A DNA stretch of 64,000 nucleotides from CAIXSC01 sp046349855 (GCA_046349855.1 JAXMBM010000004.1:124001-188000), one strand, 5' to 3'. Shown: positions 25,473 to 37,200, numbered from the stretch's first letter. Numbers and translations: made by a program. The notes: a model not told the origin generated them from the letters alone.

Positions 25473-26748
25473 GGTCCAGGGCCCCCAGAACTCGCGGCCG
25501 CACATCCCGCGACGCACCTGCACCGGAAGTCGATCAGTAATACCGCCGACGCGACCGCCCCCTTCAGTAGCCGCGTAGATCATGATCACCAGCGGGACAT
25601 AGCCACCCAGGTCGGCCGTCGCCTCGTGCTGAATCACCGAGGCAATCGAGATGCAGTGCCGCCCCAGGACGCCGCAGATCTCGGCCAGCACTCCCGGATG
25701 ATCGGCGACAGCCGCGAAGCGAAGGTAATACCACCGGCCGCGACATGAATGATTGGCCAGCTCACGCGTTCCCGCTGCGACCACAGGTCGATGCGGAAGG
25801 TGATCTGGGCGACCGGTCACGGTGTCGATCAGGTCGGCCACCACGGCCAGCGCCGTCGGCATCGCCACCCCAGACCATGAAAACAGCCGTCCCACCGCGT
25901 CGCCCACCACCATCACCGCGTTGTGCACCTGCCGCACCTCCGACAAGGGACGGCCGATCGCAGCGAGATTGGGCGAAACGTAGATCTCCAGCCGGTCGTT
26001 GACCAGCACGCAGGGCGATCGAATTTGATGCGGCCAGCTCCAGGCATATTTCAAATCAGCCGGATCGAGCCGATCGATGCCATTTCCCGCGGGATGTCGG
26101 CCCAGTGAATGCGAGCGCTGAAAGCCAGATGCGTAGGATCGCCAGCTTTTTGCGCGGCGTCCGATCCATCCACGTCATGGTCAGAATCGGCCTCGGCATA
26201 CCAGGCGATTGGGCCTCGGACAACGCCGCCACGGGAAACCTCACCTGCTCTTCATCTGCGAGATGATGAAATTGCTGGTGCCGTTGAGGATCCCCCGGAT
26301 CGCCAAGCTGATCTGATTGGCCGACAGGCACTGGCTGACATTGGTGATGGCGATCGGCACCCCGCCGCGACCGCCGCTTCAAACGCAATCGAACGTCCCA
26401 GCTCCCGCGCGCGGTCAGATAACTCCGTCCCGTGCTCGACCGGCCTTGTTGGCCCGTGCAGATCCCTTGCCGCTGGCGAGCAGTTCGAACGCCATGGTGC
26501 GGGCCAGTCGAGGCCGCCCAGCAGCAGCGGGCGACGCTGATCTGCGGGTTCGTCGTAGTCGCCGCAGGTCGTCGAGATCATCGACGACAGGAGGTCGATT
26601 TCCCGCGCCCCTGCGGGTCGCGCACGACGTGTTCGAGCACCACTTTGCGGCCGGTATGTCGAGTGATGCGGTCGGCGTGGTCGCGGAGTAGCCAGGCCAC
26701 CGGTTCCCACGGTACCCAGCCCTGTCTCCATGGCGAGTGCTCTGCCAT
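25469..26748 (-). pseudogene. hom: homoserine dehydrogenase, frameshifted
   Basis: Reduces aspartate semialdehyde to homoserine. Across frames: GLGTVGTG (nucleotide-binding loop), AWLLRDHADR, LGGLDWPA-like, MAFELLASGK, ELGRSIAFEAAVAAG, ITNVSQCLSANQI (normally around a substrate-site Glu/Lys region), GTSNFI, ADPTM-like region, REGIDRLD-like region, VNDRLEIYVSP, EVRQVHNAVMVVGDAVGRL, VVADLIDTVTGR and a C-terminal ACT domain (YYLRFAAVADHPGVLAEICGVLG, SIASVIQHE). About 425 codons, normal with the ACT domain. It comes first in the minus-strand operon hom - apgM-like - lysC. Start ATG 26748 is uncertain because of indels near the N-terminus. Confidence 0.85.
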
Positions 26749-27017
26749 GATCTGTTCGTAATCCTTATCCCGGTTCCGGATACCACCCGCCAGGGAACCC
26801 CCGTGCGTCGGCCACCGGTCCCAGGAACGCCCGCCCGTCGGAGTCGCCCATCCTGGGGCTGCTAACCGCCGAAAGCGTCAAGGCGGCCGCAAGTCTCAGG
26901 GACGGTTGCAGATTCAAGGCGCGCAGTGCCTATATGATGCACAGAAGCTGTTGGGAATCTGTCTCAATAAACGGTTCCCTCGCCTCCCCTCGGTCCCACC
27001 GTCAGAAATCCTGACCG

Positions 27018-27255
27018 ATGGACTCACCTTCTGCCACCGCTCGTCCAGCTCAGGCAGGCCAGCCGTGGTGGTGACTCAGCTGATGGGATGCCGGATCAGG
27101 TCCATCATATCGAGGAACTCGGCTTGCAGGCCGAGGTCGACGGTCGAAATGGTGCAGTCGGGCAGCCCTGCATCATTCGACTCGACGGCTTTCAAGTTGT
27201 GCTTTCGCGAGAGCGAAGCGTTTCGGTCCTGGTGAAATCCGGGAGCAGGTCGTAG
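27018..27255 (+). pseudogene. feoA: FeoA-type protein 1, frameshifted
   Basis: Small SH3-like partner of FeoB. From ATG 27018 the pieces VVVTQLMG, EELGLQAEVDG, VEMVQSGSP, CIIRLDGFKLCFRESEAF and a short closing VLVKSG follow FeoA order (Gly-rich turn, ELGL, GSP, x-L-R-x-S-E-A). At least two indels. The stop overlaps a GTG that starts the next FeoA. The 269 bases upstream, shared with hom in divergent orientation, hold TTGCAG at 26906 and TATATGAT at 26931 with a 19-base gap, a weak promoter candidate; no recognisable Fur box. Confidence 0.7.
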
Positions 27256-27494
27256 TGGCGACCGCGGCGGATATGCGGGTCGGCCAGCGGGCGCGTGTCG
27301 ATCGCGTCGACAGCCTGGACGAAATTACCGCCGGCTGATGGAAATGGGGCTGACTCGGGCGTCGAAATTGAGCTGCTCGGCACCGCCCCGCTGGGAGATC
27401 CGCTGGGTTGAGGTCCGCGGGTACCGGCTCGAGCGTGCGAACCGGCGAAGCTCGGCGGATTGGCGTGAGCATGGTGAATGGGAGCGCCCGGGGG
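27255..27494 (+). pseudogene. feoA: FeoA-type protein 2, frameshifted (possibly joined to feoB)
   Basis: GTG at 27255 overlaps the TAG of the first feoA. Pieces: MRVGQRARVDRVDSLDEI, RRLMEMGLTRA, then after a shift LGTAPLGDPLEVEVRGYRL read piecewise (APP, VEVRGYRL visible directly) and RTGEARRIGVSMV. This is a complete FeoA domain. In the frame that carries RTGEARRIGVSMV there is no stop before the FeoB start, so either an indel hides the stop or the domain is fused to FeoB. Confidence 0.65.
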
Positions 27495-29717
27495 ATGACG
27501 CCATCGATCGCGCCGACACCGGTCACCGTGGCGCGATCGGGAACCCCAATACGGGCAAGTCCACGGCTCTTCAATGCGCTGCAGGGGTGCGGCCTTCACC
27601 GGGAACTATCCCGGGGTGACGATCGAGAAGAAGGAAGGCCGGCTGACGATCGAGGGGCGGCGTTTGTGATCGTCGACCTGCCCGGCACTGGCGGCTCCGC
27701 GTTCACTGGACATGCAGGAAATGGTGGCGGTCGACGTGCTATTGGGTCGCCGCCGGGATGTGCCTCCCCGATATCGTGCTCTGCATCGTCGACGCCAGTA
27801 ACCTCGAACGCAACCTCTACGGTGAGCGGTCTTGGAGCTGGGCGACCCACGGTGCTAGCGGTCAACATGATCGACATGCCCGGCTCCCGGGGACTGAAAC
27901 TCGATCTCACACGCCTGGAACAACAACTGGGCGTCCCCCTGGTCCCGGTGCAGGCTCACCGCAAGCTCGGTATCGACGAACTGTTGGCACGGCTGGCGGC
28001 CTGTCCCCTGGGTGCGCCGGGGCCCCCTCCCCCAGCCCTTTTCCCCAGGCGTTCTGCGACGAAGTATCACGAGCCGAGCAGCGGGAACCCAGGGCGCAAC
28101 CGCTGCTCCCCCGCTATCTGCTCGAGCGACTATTGCTCGATACCACGGGAGTATCTGGAAGGAGCCGGCTGCCGGGGGTGACGCAGGCGTGATGAGTGAA
28201 GATCAAGGCGGCGGCGGCTGGCGGCCAAGATCTCCCGGTTCCCGGCGTTGAAGCCATGTCGCGGTACCAATGGGTGGGACGCGTCCTGGAAGGGGTCGTG
28301 CAGCCGGCCCCGGCGGCGTCCCGTCACGCTGGAGATCGTGTCGACCGCGTCCTCACGCATCGCGTGGGGAACGCTGGTGTTCGTGCTGTTGATGGCGTTT
28401 ATCTTTCAATCGGTGTTCTGGGTGGCCGAGCCCGGCTTCGGCGGCCATCGACTGGGTCAAGTCCTGGCTCGCCAACTGGACCGAAACGCAACTCGACGAG
28501 GGGCCGCTGCGGTCGCTCTGGTGAACGGGGTCGTCGAAGGGTCGGGGCGTCCTCGTCTTTCTGCCGCAGATTTTCCTGCTGTTTTTCTTTTATCGCAGTG
28601 CTCGAAGACTGCGGGTACATGGCCCGCGCGCGTACCTGATGGATCGCCTGATGTCGCGTATCGGGACCCAGGCGGCGTCGTTCATCCCGCTCCTCCAGGC
28701 GTTCGCCTGCGCCGACCCGGCATCATGTCGACTCGCGTCATCGAGAACCCGCGCGAACCGGCCAGGTCACGATGCTGGTCGCGCTGAGTTGCGGTGCTCG
28801 GTTGCCGGTCTACACACTGCTGGTTGGAGCGTTCATACCGGACGTCGTCTACCTGGGCGGAGTGCTGCAGTTACGCGGGTTGACGATCCTGGCCATGTAC
28901 GGTCTGGGGTCCTGGTGGCAGTCCCTCGCGGCACTCGTGCTGAAGAAAACCCTGCTGCATTGTGACGCCTCCTTCGTCATGGAGCTCCCCAGTTACAAGT
29001 GGCCTGGGCTGGTGGTGTTGTTCCGCATGCTCGAGCAGGGTTGGTCGTTCGTGCGGCAGGCCGGGACCTTGATCTTTGCCGTCAGTGTCGTCGTCTGGGC
29101 GGCCGCCTACTATCCGCGCGATGCGGGGCAGCTCGATCCGGCAGTCGTGGCTCGGCATTCGCCGCACAGGCCGCGCTGCAGCAGCAGGGCAGGCCTGGCG
29201 GAGGTGCCCTCCGATGATCCGCGCGGCCGAACTGGCCGCCTCTCGGGATGCGGCGCGCACCCACTGGTCGCAGGCCGAGGATGAGCTGGCCGGAGCTTAC
29301 CTGCGGGCAATTATCTGGGGCGCGCCCGGACAGTGGATCAGGCGGCCGTCCGCCCTCTCGGCTGGGATTGGCGGATCGGTTGTGCCGCGGTGGCATCGTT
29401 CCCGCCCGCGAAGTGGTCGTCGCCACCCTGGGGTGATCTACAACCTGGGAGCGGACGAGGAAGCGGAAAGTGAATCGCTCCGCGAGACCCTTGCGCGAGG
29501 CCGCGGGACGATGCCGGCCGCAAGGTCTTCAGCCTCGGTCGCCCTGTCGTTGATGGTCTTTTTCGCGCTCTGTGCCCAATGCGCGTCGACGTTGGCCGTC
29601 ATTCGTCGTGAAACCAATTCGTGGCGGTGGCCGGCCTTCACCAGCATCTCCATGACGACCCTGGCGTATGTCGCCGCCCTGCTGGTCTATCAACTGGGCA
29701 ACTGGTGGTCATCCTGA
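27495..29717 (+). pseudogene. feoB: ferrous iron transport protein B, frameshifted
   Basis: Inner-membrane Fe(II) transporter with an N-terminal G domain. Across frames: GNPNTGKST (G1), NYPGVTIEKKEGRL (G2), FVIVDLPGT (G3), EMVAVDVLLG, DIVLCIVDASNLERNLY, TVLAVNMIDM (G4 NxxD), LGVPLVPVQAHRKLGIDELL; then gate helices LVFVLLMAFIFQSVFWV, GVLVFLPQIFLLFFF, LEDCGYMARA, MDRLMSRIG, FIPLLQAFACA (normally SFxCAxPG), MSTRVIENPR, RLPVYTLLVGAFIP, MELPSYKWPGL, FVRQAGTLIFAVSVVVWA and the C-terminal Gate part ending LLVYQLGNWWSS. About 740 codons. Many single-base indels. It follows two FeoA units. Confidence 0.88.
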
Positions 29718-29741
29718 TCCATTCCTGAAAGGCTGTACCTC

Positions 29742-29969
29742 GTGGACCTGGAGCATTCAGCTGCTGGCCGATCCGGTCGTGGCCCTGACGCTGGTGACGC
29801 TCGCCGCTGCCTACCTGCTCTGGCGGCTGGCCCAGGTGGTCGTGTCGCTGGTCCGCGGCCAACAGCACTCCGGATTTACTCCTGTCGTAACTGCCCCGCC
29901 CAGCAGTCCGTTCCGCTCGTCCAGCTGGTTCCGACCCCGGATTCTCCGGGAGCTGCGGTCAGGAATTGA
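29742..29969 (+). pseudogene. small FeoB-associated membrane protein with CxxC, frameshifted
   Basis: GTG at 29742 is 24 bases after feoB. After one shift the protein reads SIQLLADPVVALTLVTLAAAYLLWRLAQVV (a single membrane helix) and then YSCRNCPA, a CxxC, before ending at 29969. Size, one helix and a Cys-pair tail fit the small FeoB-associated Cys-rich membrane proteins often found directly downstream of feoB. The 3' end overlaps the presumed 3' end of the convergent rlmN gene by a few bases. Confidence 0.55.
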
Positions 29970-31042
29970 CGCGCTGGGGATGAGCGGCGGTTCGGGGGGC
30001 GGTGCTGAAGATCCACCGTACCGGCCAGCATGCCGCGGCCTCCCCGGATATCCTGCCCGCCGCTGTAGCGGCAGATCCGCAACTGACCCAGTTTCCTCAC
30101 GGAGCGCATCGCGAAAGGCCGCGAGTTCGTCGGCGGCGGCGCAGGGCGAAACTGTCCCGTGGGATCGTTGACGTCGATCAGGTCAGGCTGCACGGGGAGA
30201 TCTCGCCGACAATCCGGGCCAGGGCCCGGGCCTCCTCCACGACATGTATTGATGCCTCCAGGACGGTCAGGCCAGCGTCAGGCGACGCCGCGTGGCCCGC
30301 TGGTAGTCGCGCGCGCGAACAGTTCGGGAAGCGGATAATTCTATTCGATCGGCAGCAGCGCCCGCCGCCGTTCGGGGATGGCCGAGGTCAGCGAGACAAT
30401 CAGCCGATAGGGCTGCCGTTCGGCCGTGAAACGGCGGATCACCCGAGCACGATGCCCACCGTCGAGATGGTGATCGCCTTGGCGGCGATCGCCAGCCCGC
30501 ACAGTTCGGAGAGCACGGCGGCGGCCATCACCGCCTCATAATTCAACAAGGGCTCTCCCATCCCCATGAAGACCACGCCCCGTATCGGATGAGCGGCATC
30601 GGCCTGGAGCCGGCCTGGTCGACTATCTCCCAGGTGGCGAGCTGGCGACGGAATCCGAGTCGGCCGGTGGCACGGAACACACAGCCCAGAGCGCAGCCGA
30701 CCTGGGAACTCACGCAGGCCACGTACTTGCAGAAGTCTTCCGGGCGGTGCAGCGAGAATACACCGCCTCAAACCGTGCGGCTGTCGTCACCGCGGAAAGC
30801 GTAGCGCACGAAACCATCGGTGGTCGATACGGCTCGTTCCAGCAGCGTGAGCCGCGGAATCTCCGTTCGCTGGCGAGCTGGTCAGCAGCCGCGGCCGAGG
30901 TGCTGGAGCCAGACCCGCGGCAGCTCGATTGATCCTGGCGGAGCACGGCGGAGTGCAGCTGACAGATCAAACGCGGCGGTGGCTGGAGGTCGGCCAGCGC
31001 GCAGGCCAGCTGGTCGGCGGTCTGGTTCTTGAATTGCAGCAT
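29959..31042 (-). pseudogene. rlmN: 23S rRNA/tRNA adenine-C2 methyltransferase RlmN, frameshifted
   Basis: Radical SAM enzyme that methylates A2503 of 23S rRNA and A37 of tRNA. Across frames: STTDGFVRYAFRGDDS, CVSSQVGCALGCVFCATGRLGF (split here; it contains the CxxxCxxC cluster motif), LATWEIVDQ, HPIRGVVFMGMGEPLLNYEAV, KAITISTVGIV, ERQPYRLIVSLTSAI, and at the C-terminus VNLIDVNDPTGQF and YSGGQDIRG, the region of the mechanistic Cys (expected just before GMLAG). About 360 codons, normal length. ATG at 31042 and TGA near 29959 are best guesses because of indels. Confidence 0.85.
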
Positions 31043-31211
31043 GATTGGCCTTGACCGGCAGGCATGCGCCGCGTCTATACGGCAGACCGTCCCCCCTGCC
31101 GCTGCGAGCGCGGACACCCGGGGTGGCACGGCCTTCAAAATACCGCGGCCGGAGTGGCCAGGTCAGGGAGGTCAGCCTTGCCGAACCAGCCCCAGGCGCG
31201 ATGTAGGCACG

Positions 31212-33431
31212 ATGGTCGGAGTATCTGCTGCTGATCATGGTCTCGGGGTTGGTGAATGTCGGCTATGGTCAGGTCCGCACACCCCGGACTCCGCTCGGCC
31301 CGCCTCCGAATCCGATACCCCCGACGTCGACCTCCGGCACGTTATCCGAATTGGCCGAGCGCTGGGAGAAAGTCCGCGGGCAGCTCGGGGCCGCTCTGGG
31401 GCATGAGGATGACCGGCAAGCAGTGGCGCTGGCCGAACAATTGCTGGACCTGGAGCGGCAGATCGCCGGCGTTCTCGCCCGTGGCGAAGCGGAAACTCAG
31501 CTTGCTCACGGTCCGCTGCGATCAACTGGATACGCTGCAGTGGCTGGCCGCGAACACGAACATGAACAGCGACCTCGACGACGCCGAACAACCTGGCAGG
31601 AACTGGCACGCTGCGGCCTTACTTCCCTGCCCGCTGCGTGGAGCTGGCGGGTCCGTACGGCGGAAGTCGAGCTCGACGGTGCCGCCGAAGCTGGGCTCAC
31701 CGCCGACCAGCTTGGGCTGGCGGGAAGCGGCCGAACGCTATCGGCAGGCGGAGCAGTTGCAGGCCCGGGGCAGATGTCTGGGACGCCGTCGCCGTCACGC
31801 GCGAGCTGGAAGGTGGACTCCCGGCTGTTTACCGGCGACAGTCCGCGGATCATCGCCGGACGGCTGAGCACGGCCAACGCCTGCCTCGACGCGGCGCTTG
31901 CCGGGCAGGCCCAGACGCTGCTGGCCGAGGGGCTGGAAACCGCCCGCCGACGCCTCGGCGCCGTCCATCCGGTTTGCATGGCCTACCAGCGCGGCCTGGG
32001 ATCTGACGCTCGCTGATCGAGGACGACCCCAGGAAGTACCGCATTGAAGCCGCTCTGCGGAATGCCCAGCGGCTGTTCGACCGCCAGAACGATCAGGTGG
32101 CCCAGTGCCAGCACGAACTGGCGAGGACGCTGCTGGATTGTGGTCGTTACGCCGGGCCTTGCCCTGGAGGAACAGGCGGTCGCGACACCCAGGGCAGCCG
32201 GAGCCCGCAGGCCCGCGATACGGCGGTGACCCTGCAACAACGACTGGCCCAGGTCAACGCCGACTGGCTCGATTCTCCGCCGCCCGCCAACTGTCGAGGA
32301 ATCGGCTGAACTGCTGCACTCGAGGCAGCGGGTGACATGGCTGGTGTCGATTACGCCTTGGCCCTCAATAATCTTGGCGAGGTGCCGTGGAGGCTGGGGG
32401 ATTCGCAGAGGGAGAACGGCGGTGGCCGAAGCCCTGCGGATCCTGGAGGACACCGGGGAGAGCATCCCGAACATCTGACCTGCACAGCTAATCTGGGCTG
32501 GCCTGCGATCACCAGGGACAGACCAAGGGAGGGGCCGAGCGACTGTATCAGAAGCGGCTGGCGGCATCGATCAGCAGCACGGTGCCGACCATCCGCGCGC
32601 CCGTGGTGCTCAATAACACGGCTCTGCTGTATGCCACCCAAGGCGATCCGCAGCGAGCAGATCCGCTGCTGGAAGAGCATGCGGATTCAGCGCATTCGCC
32701 TGGGAGAGCGGAATGCGGCGACGACCCAGACGCTCCGTCACCTGGCGCGCGTCCGGGAACGGCTCGTGCAACCGCAGCAGGCCAGCGAGCTACTCCGCCT
32801 GGCCACACAGCTGGCCCTCGAGGTCTATGGCGCCGAGCATCCCGAGTATGCTGCCCTGTTACGCGATTGGGCAGCGCTGTACGAATCTCTGGGCGACCCG
32901 GATCAAGGACGTTCTCTGGCGACCACCGCCCTCAGGATTCTCGAACAACAGCTCGGCAGGCAGCACCCCGAATATGCGCTGGCTCTGGCGACCGCCGGCC
33001 GTCTGGCCCAGGCCGCGGGAGAGCGCGACCGGGGGCAGGCGCTGGTTCGGGAAAGCCTGGAAATCCTTGGAGAAGCGCTGGGGAACCAGCACCCGGAGTA
33101 CCTGCGCACGCTGGCCTCCCTGGGAAAACTCTACGCCACCGGTGGCCAGTCGGAACTGGCGGAAGCCGCCCTGCAGACGGCGCTGGAGACACTGCCGCCT
33201 CTCATCGGTCGGCGACATCCGGAGGTGGCCCAGCTGCTGACCAGCCTGGGGGAACTGTACCTGGCCACGCAGCAGCCGGAAGCTGCGGCGCGATTGCTCA
33301 CCGAAGCCTGCGTCCTGCTGGCCGAGTCGGTGGGGCAGGATCATCCCGATTATCGGACGGCCGTCCGGCTGCGCGACCGGGCGGCAGCCACGCTGCCGCA
33401 AGCCGCCCGCCCGTCCCCGCCCCGCCAGTAG
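31212..33431 (+). pseudogene. TPR-repeat protein (kinesin light chain-like repeats), frameshifted in its first two thirds
   Basis: A signal-peptide-like start (EYLLLIMVSGLVNVGYGQ, needing one shift after ATG 31212), then LSELAERWEKVRGQLG and several tetratricopeptide units. From about 32720 one frame is clean to the stop at 33431 and shows 42-residue repeats with the HPEYA signature: LEVYGAEHPEYAALL, EQQLGRQHPEYALAL, GEALGNQHPEYLRTL, PPLIGRRHPEVAQLL, AESVGQDHPDYRTAV. This is the TPR_10/TPR_12 arrangement frequent in planctomycetes. It is probably exported and binds proteins; partner unknown. The clean 3' end marks the right edge of the damaged region. Confidence 0.8.
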
Positions 33432-33634
33432 CCGAGCCGTTAGGTTGCTGGTTGTCTTCGCGCCGAAGTCAGCCGGGCTTTGACGTCCTGGAAGTCCATC
33501 CCACCCTGCGCATCTCCGCGGGGGCTGCACGAAGCGGCCTCCAGCCGCCTGTCCAGCTCTTGGGGTCCACTTCAGTCGTGCGGTCTGCGTACGAAGCGAA
33601 TCGAGCTAGCGCCTGCTCGCGAGGAAATTGCCGT

Positions 33635-34126
33635 ATGTCGAAGCGTCGTTTCTATCAACCATCGCTTCGTGAGCTGACGGTGACTGAGCTCGCGATGCTC
33701 TTGCACAAATCGCACTGCGTAGCGCGAAAGGAACAGCGCCAGTTCCTTGCGCAGCTTGGTGGCGAGGGAACTCCACGCGAACTCGATTACTTCCTGAGCA
33801 TCGCCCACAACAATGCCGACGCGGTACGCGAGGCAGCACGGCTCGATCAAGACTTAGACCGGACGGCACATGTCGGTCACGATCGCGTGACCGCCAGCGT
33901 TTGTCAGGCGGTCAACTGGTTTACTCACGCGGCGATAAGTGGAAGTTTTGGGCCGGACGACTCGCAAGATGCGCGGTCGGACATCTTCCTGAAAGAACCC
34001 TCGGTAATCGCTCGAGCTGTCGAGATTTTTTTGGAGAATCTCCGCGTCGACGAATATGGAATTGTCGCCAATCATGAGGAGGCTGAGCAACGAGCCGCCG
34101 AGTTTATCGGCGAGCGGTGCTTCTGA
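33635..34126 (+). CDS. hypothetical protein, 163 residues
   Basis: ATG at 33635 with GAGGAA ten bases upstream. Unrecognised. Predominantly helical and charged (LRELTVTELAMLLHKSH, LDYFLSIAHNNADAVREAARL, AVEIFLENLRVDEYGI), without signal peptide or membrane segment. Its frame is open far upstream only as a shadow of the TPR gene. Codon use looks less GC3-biased than the neighbours (more GAA, AAT, GTT), as does the following helicase gene, which hints that the two came together by transfer. It converges on the helicase gene, with 140 bases between stops. Confidence 0.6.
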   Translation: MSKRRFYQPSLRELTVTELAMLLHKSHCVARKEQRQFLAQLGGEGTPRELDYFLSIAHNNADAVREAARLDQDLDRTAHVGHDRVTASVCQAVNWFTHAAISGSFGPDDSQDARSDIFLKEPSVIARAVEIFLENLRVDEYGIVANHEEAEQRAAEFIGERCF

Positions 34127-34266
34127 CCAGAACGACAATAGGGTTGCATGGCCGCGAGGACGGACCGGGCGACCACGGCGCAACCATCAAGGATGTGGTT
34201 AACGCCACAGTTCGTGGAGGGTACTGTCCTATGGGGCTCACGGCTCGCATGTTCGCTGGGCAGCGC

Positions 34267-37200
34267 CTAAGCAACGTTCTGTCGAGCCATCGTGCGGAAA
34301 AGGCGGGCCGGGACGGCGTGCACGAGTCGCCACACAATACTGATCGGGCGGTTGCCCTCGTGAGCAATGTACTCGCACGGCCCGAGAAAGTAGTAGGGCG
34401 CTGAAAGCCCTGAGGGCAGGGATTTGGCTTCGCGGACGAAGAGTAGCGGGGTGTAGTTCATCTCTCGGTGATGGATGTACCGCTGCCCAGTAGGCGATTC
34501 AACGGATGTGTTGCTCTGCGACTGCCAATGGAACCGGTCGTGAGAGATCAGGTAATCTTCGTACATTGTTGTGGGAGAGTAGTCCTCTTCAGACTTGTGC
34601 AGTGTGACGAAGAACGCGTCGACCTTTGTGTCAGGGATGTGGAGCACACCTTCGCGCAGGTCGGGCCGACGTTCCAGTGACCAGTGGCCAAGCCCCACCA
34701 GAATCTCGTCCCGCGTATAGGCAGCGTGAATCGTCAGTGGTCCTGCCACGTGCGGCGCCGGCCCCGCGTGATGGGCCGGGGAGTGCCTCAATCGATATTG
34801 GAGGACCTCACGCAGGTCGTCACGCGCTGCGGGGTTCTTGCGAAGTCGTTCGATAGCCTCGGAAAGCGTCCAACCCTTGCTGTCATTGCCCCACAGGCTG
34901 ACGTGCAGCATCTCAGTCAACCTCGCCGAGCCGGGCCTGTCGCTGCCAACGTTTTCCAGGTGGTAGAGCCATTGTCGAATTTGGTCGGCGCACTCCACAT
35001 GGGAAATCCGGCGCAGGCCCATCGCCAGTCGATTCTCGTCTGGATCGCTCGGAGTTTCAGCCAGTTCGGCGTCTGCGAGCAGCCGCGACCATAGCCCGCG
35101 TTTCAGCAATTCGTCGAGCGAAGTGTCAAAATAATCAAGTGCCTCGTCAATCGTCGGCTTTTTGCCTAAATATCGTCCGAGCTCCCGGAGACCACCGATC
35201 ATCCGCGGCCGCAACAGTCGGACGGACTCACGAACGTTGTCCAGCACACGTTGCTGAGCCACTCGCTCCAATCGGATGACACAGCCGTTGGGGAGATGAG
35301 GAAAGCCGTGTTCAATCTCACGGTCCAGGCGCCCCTCCGGCTTCGTGCTCAACGCTCGAAATCGCGACGCGAACCGGAACTCGCGACGCTGGGCGCCAAT
35401 GAAATCGACGACGGTCAGACATTCCTTTTCCTCATGCTGGCGGAGCCCACGCCCGAGTTGCTGGAGGTACACGGTCAGGCTTTCCGTTGGACGCAGGAAC
35501 AGCACCGTATCCACTTCCGGAATGTCGACGCCTTCGTTGTACAGGTCAACGACGAATATGAAGTTGATTTCTCGGTTGCGCAGTCGCTCCTGGACCGAAC
35601 GCCGCAGGTCGTCTGGAGAATCGGCTGTCAGGGCAGAGCACGGCACTCCGCGCTCGCTGAAGAATTGTGCCATGAACTCCGCGTGGGCCTTGCTGACACA
35701 GAAGCCCAGTCCCCGCGCGCGGCTGGGATTCAAAAGGATCTCGTGGACCTTGTCCAAGACCAGCAGTGCGCGAACATCGTTTCCCGTATAGACACTGTCG
35801 AGATCCTCGACTCGATATCCGCCGCGCTGCCAGGTGAGGCCGTTCAGGTCGACCGAATCGGAGACACCGAAATACTGGAACGGGCAGAGCAGCCGGCGAT
35901 TGATCGCATCCGGCAACCGTATTTCGGCGCTCGTCCGACCATCAAACCACTGAAGGACGTTTAGTTGGTCCGATCGTTCCGGAGTGGCCGTCAGCCCCAA
36001 AAGAATCGTCGGTTGCACATGGCAGAGCAATTCCCCGTAACTCGGAGCCGCGGCGTGATGGAATTCATCGACGATGATGTACTCAAACGTGTCCGCGGGC
36101 CGTCGCACGAGACTGCGAGAGTTGTAGCTCTGAATGGAACAGAACAGGTGTGTTTCCTGCTCGGGATCGCGACCGCCGACCAATAGGTCGCCAAAGTTCT
36201 GGTCCCGCAGGACTCCGCGAAATGCCCCCAATGCCTGGCGCAGGATTTCCTCCCGATGGGCAACGAACAGCAATGATGGCTTGCGGCCGAGTTCACGGCA
36301 GAAGCGGGCGTAGTCGAAGGCCGCGATCATCGTCTTTCCCGTGCCCGTCGCGGCAACCACGAGATGGCGATACTTCTGCTGAATCTCTCGCTCGGCAGCG
36401 AGCACGTCCAGGATCTCTTCTTGGAACGGATAGGGACGCAGATCGAATGTGATGGCCGATTCCGGCTCAGCGGCAGTTGCTCGCTCGCGACGAATTGCCA
36501 TTCGAAGTCGGTCGGGAGCATCCTTCTCGTAAGACTGAAACTCTTCGTCTTGCCAGTAGGTCTCGAACGTCCCAGCAATCTTGCTCCACAGATACGGCAA
36601 CTCGTAGTGGCTGATTTTCGTCGTCCACTCGAGACCTTCGGAAAGGGCTGCATTCGACAGGTTGGCCGAGCCGACGTAGGCACTGCCAAAGCCGGTTTCC
36701 CGGTGAAACAGATAGGCCTTGGCGTGCAATCGAGTTCGCTTCGTGTCGTAGCTGACTCGAATCTCTGTCCGCGGCAACTCACTCAGAACTTCGATTGCTT
36801 TCGGATCTGTCGCACCCATGTAACTCGTAGTAATAACTCGCAGTCGGGGACCGTCGTCGCCTTCTCGGTCGGTCAGTTGCCGCAGATCGTCCAGCAGAAC
36901 CCTGAGTCCGCTCCAGCGGATGAACGAACAAAGGATGTCGACGCGGTCAGCGGTAGCAATCTCCTTTCGCAACTGACTCCCCAAGCTTGGATCGAGTCGA
37001 GTACCCGTTAGCAGAGCGGAGCGAGCCAATGGGGTATCCGGACGGTCGTACGGGGCATCTTGTGGCTGCGCATGAAGTGCCAGCAAACGACGTAACGGCG
37101 TCGCTATACTCAGAGTGCGTGTCCAGTCCTCCCCGAGTTCTTCCACCAGTGCGGCGACGATCCGTCCAACCAGCCGATTCTGACGATCGGCCGCTTCACC

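Noticed and set aside
22233..32720. True pseudogene island from gene decay
   Set aside because: Motifs are preserved across all frames, breaks are single bases, and unrelated core genes are hit equally with sharp borders; base-calling or assembly error explains this better. The genes are listed as pseudogenes only because the given sequence is frameshifted.
34117..34404. 95-codon plus-strand frame after the small hypothetical gene
   Set aside because: It mostly overlaps the 3' end of the helicase gene in antisense and has no RBS or family resemblance.
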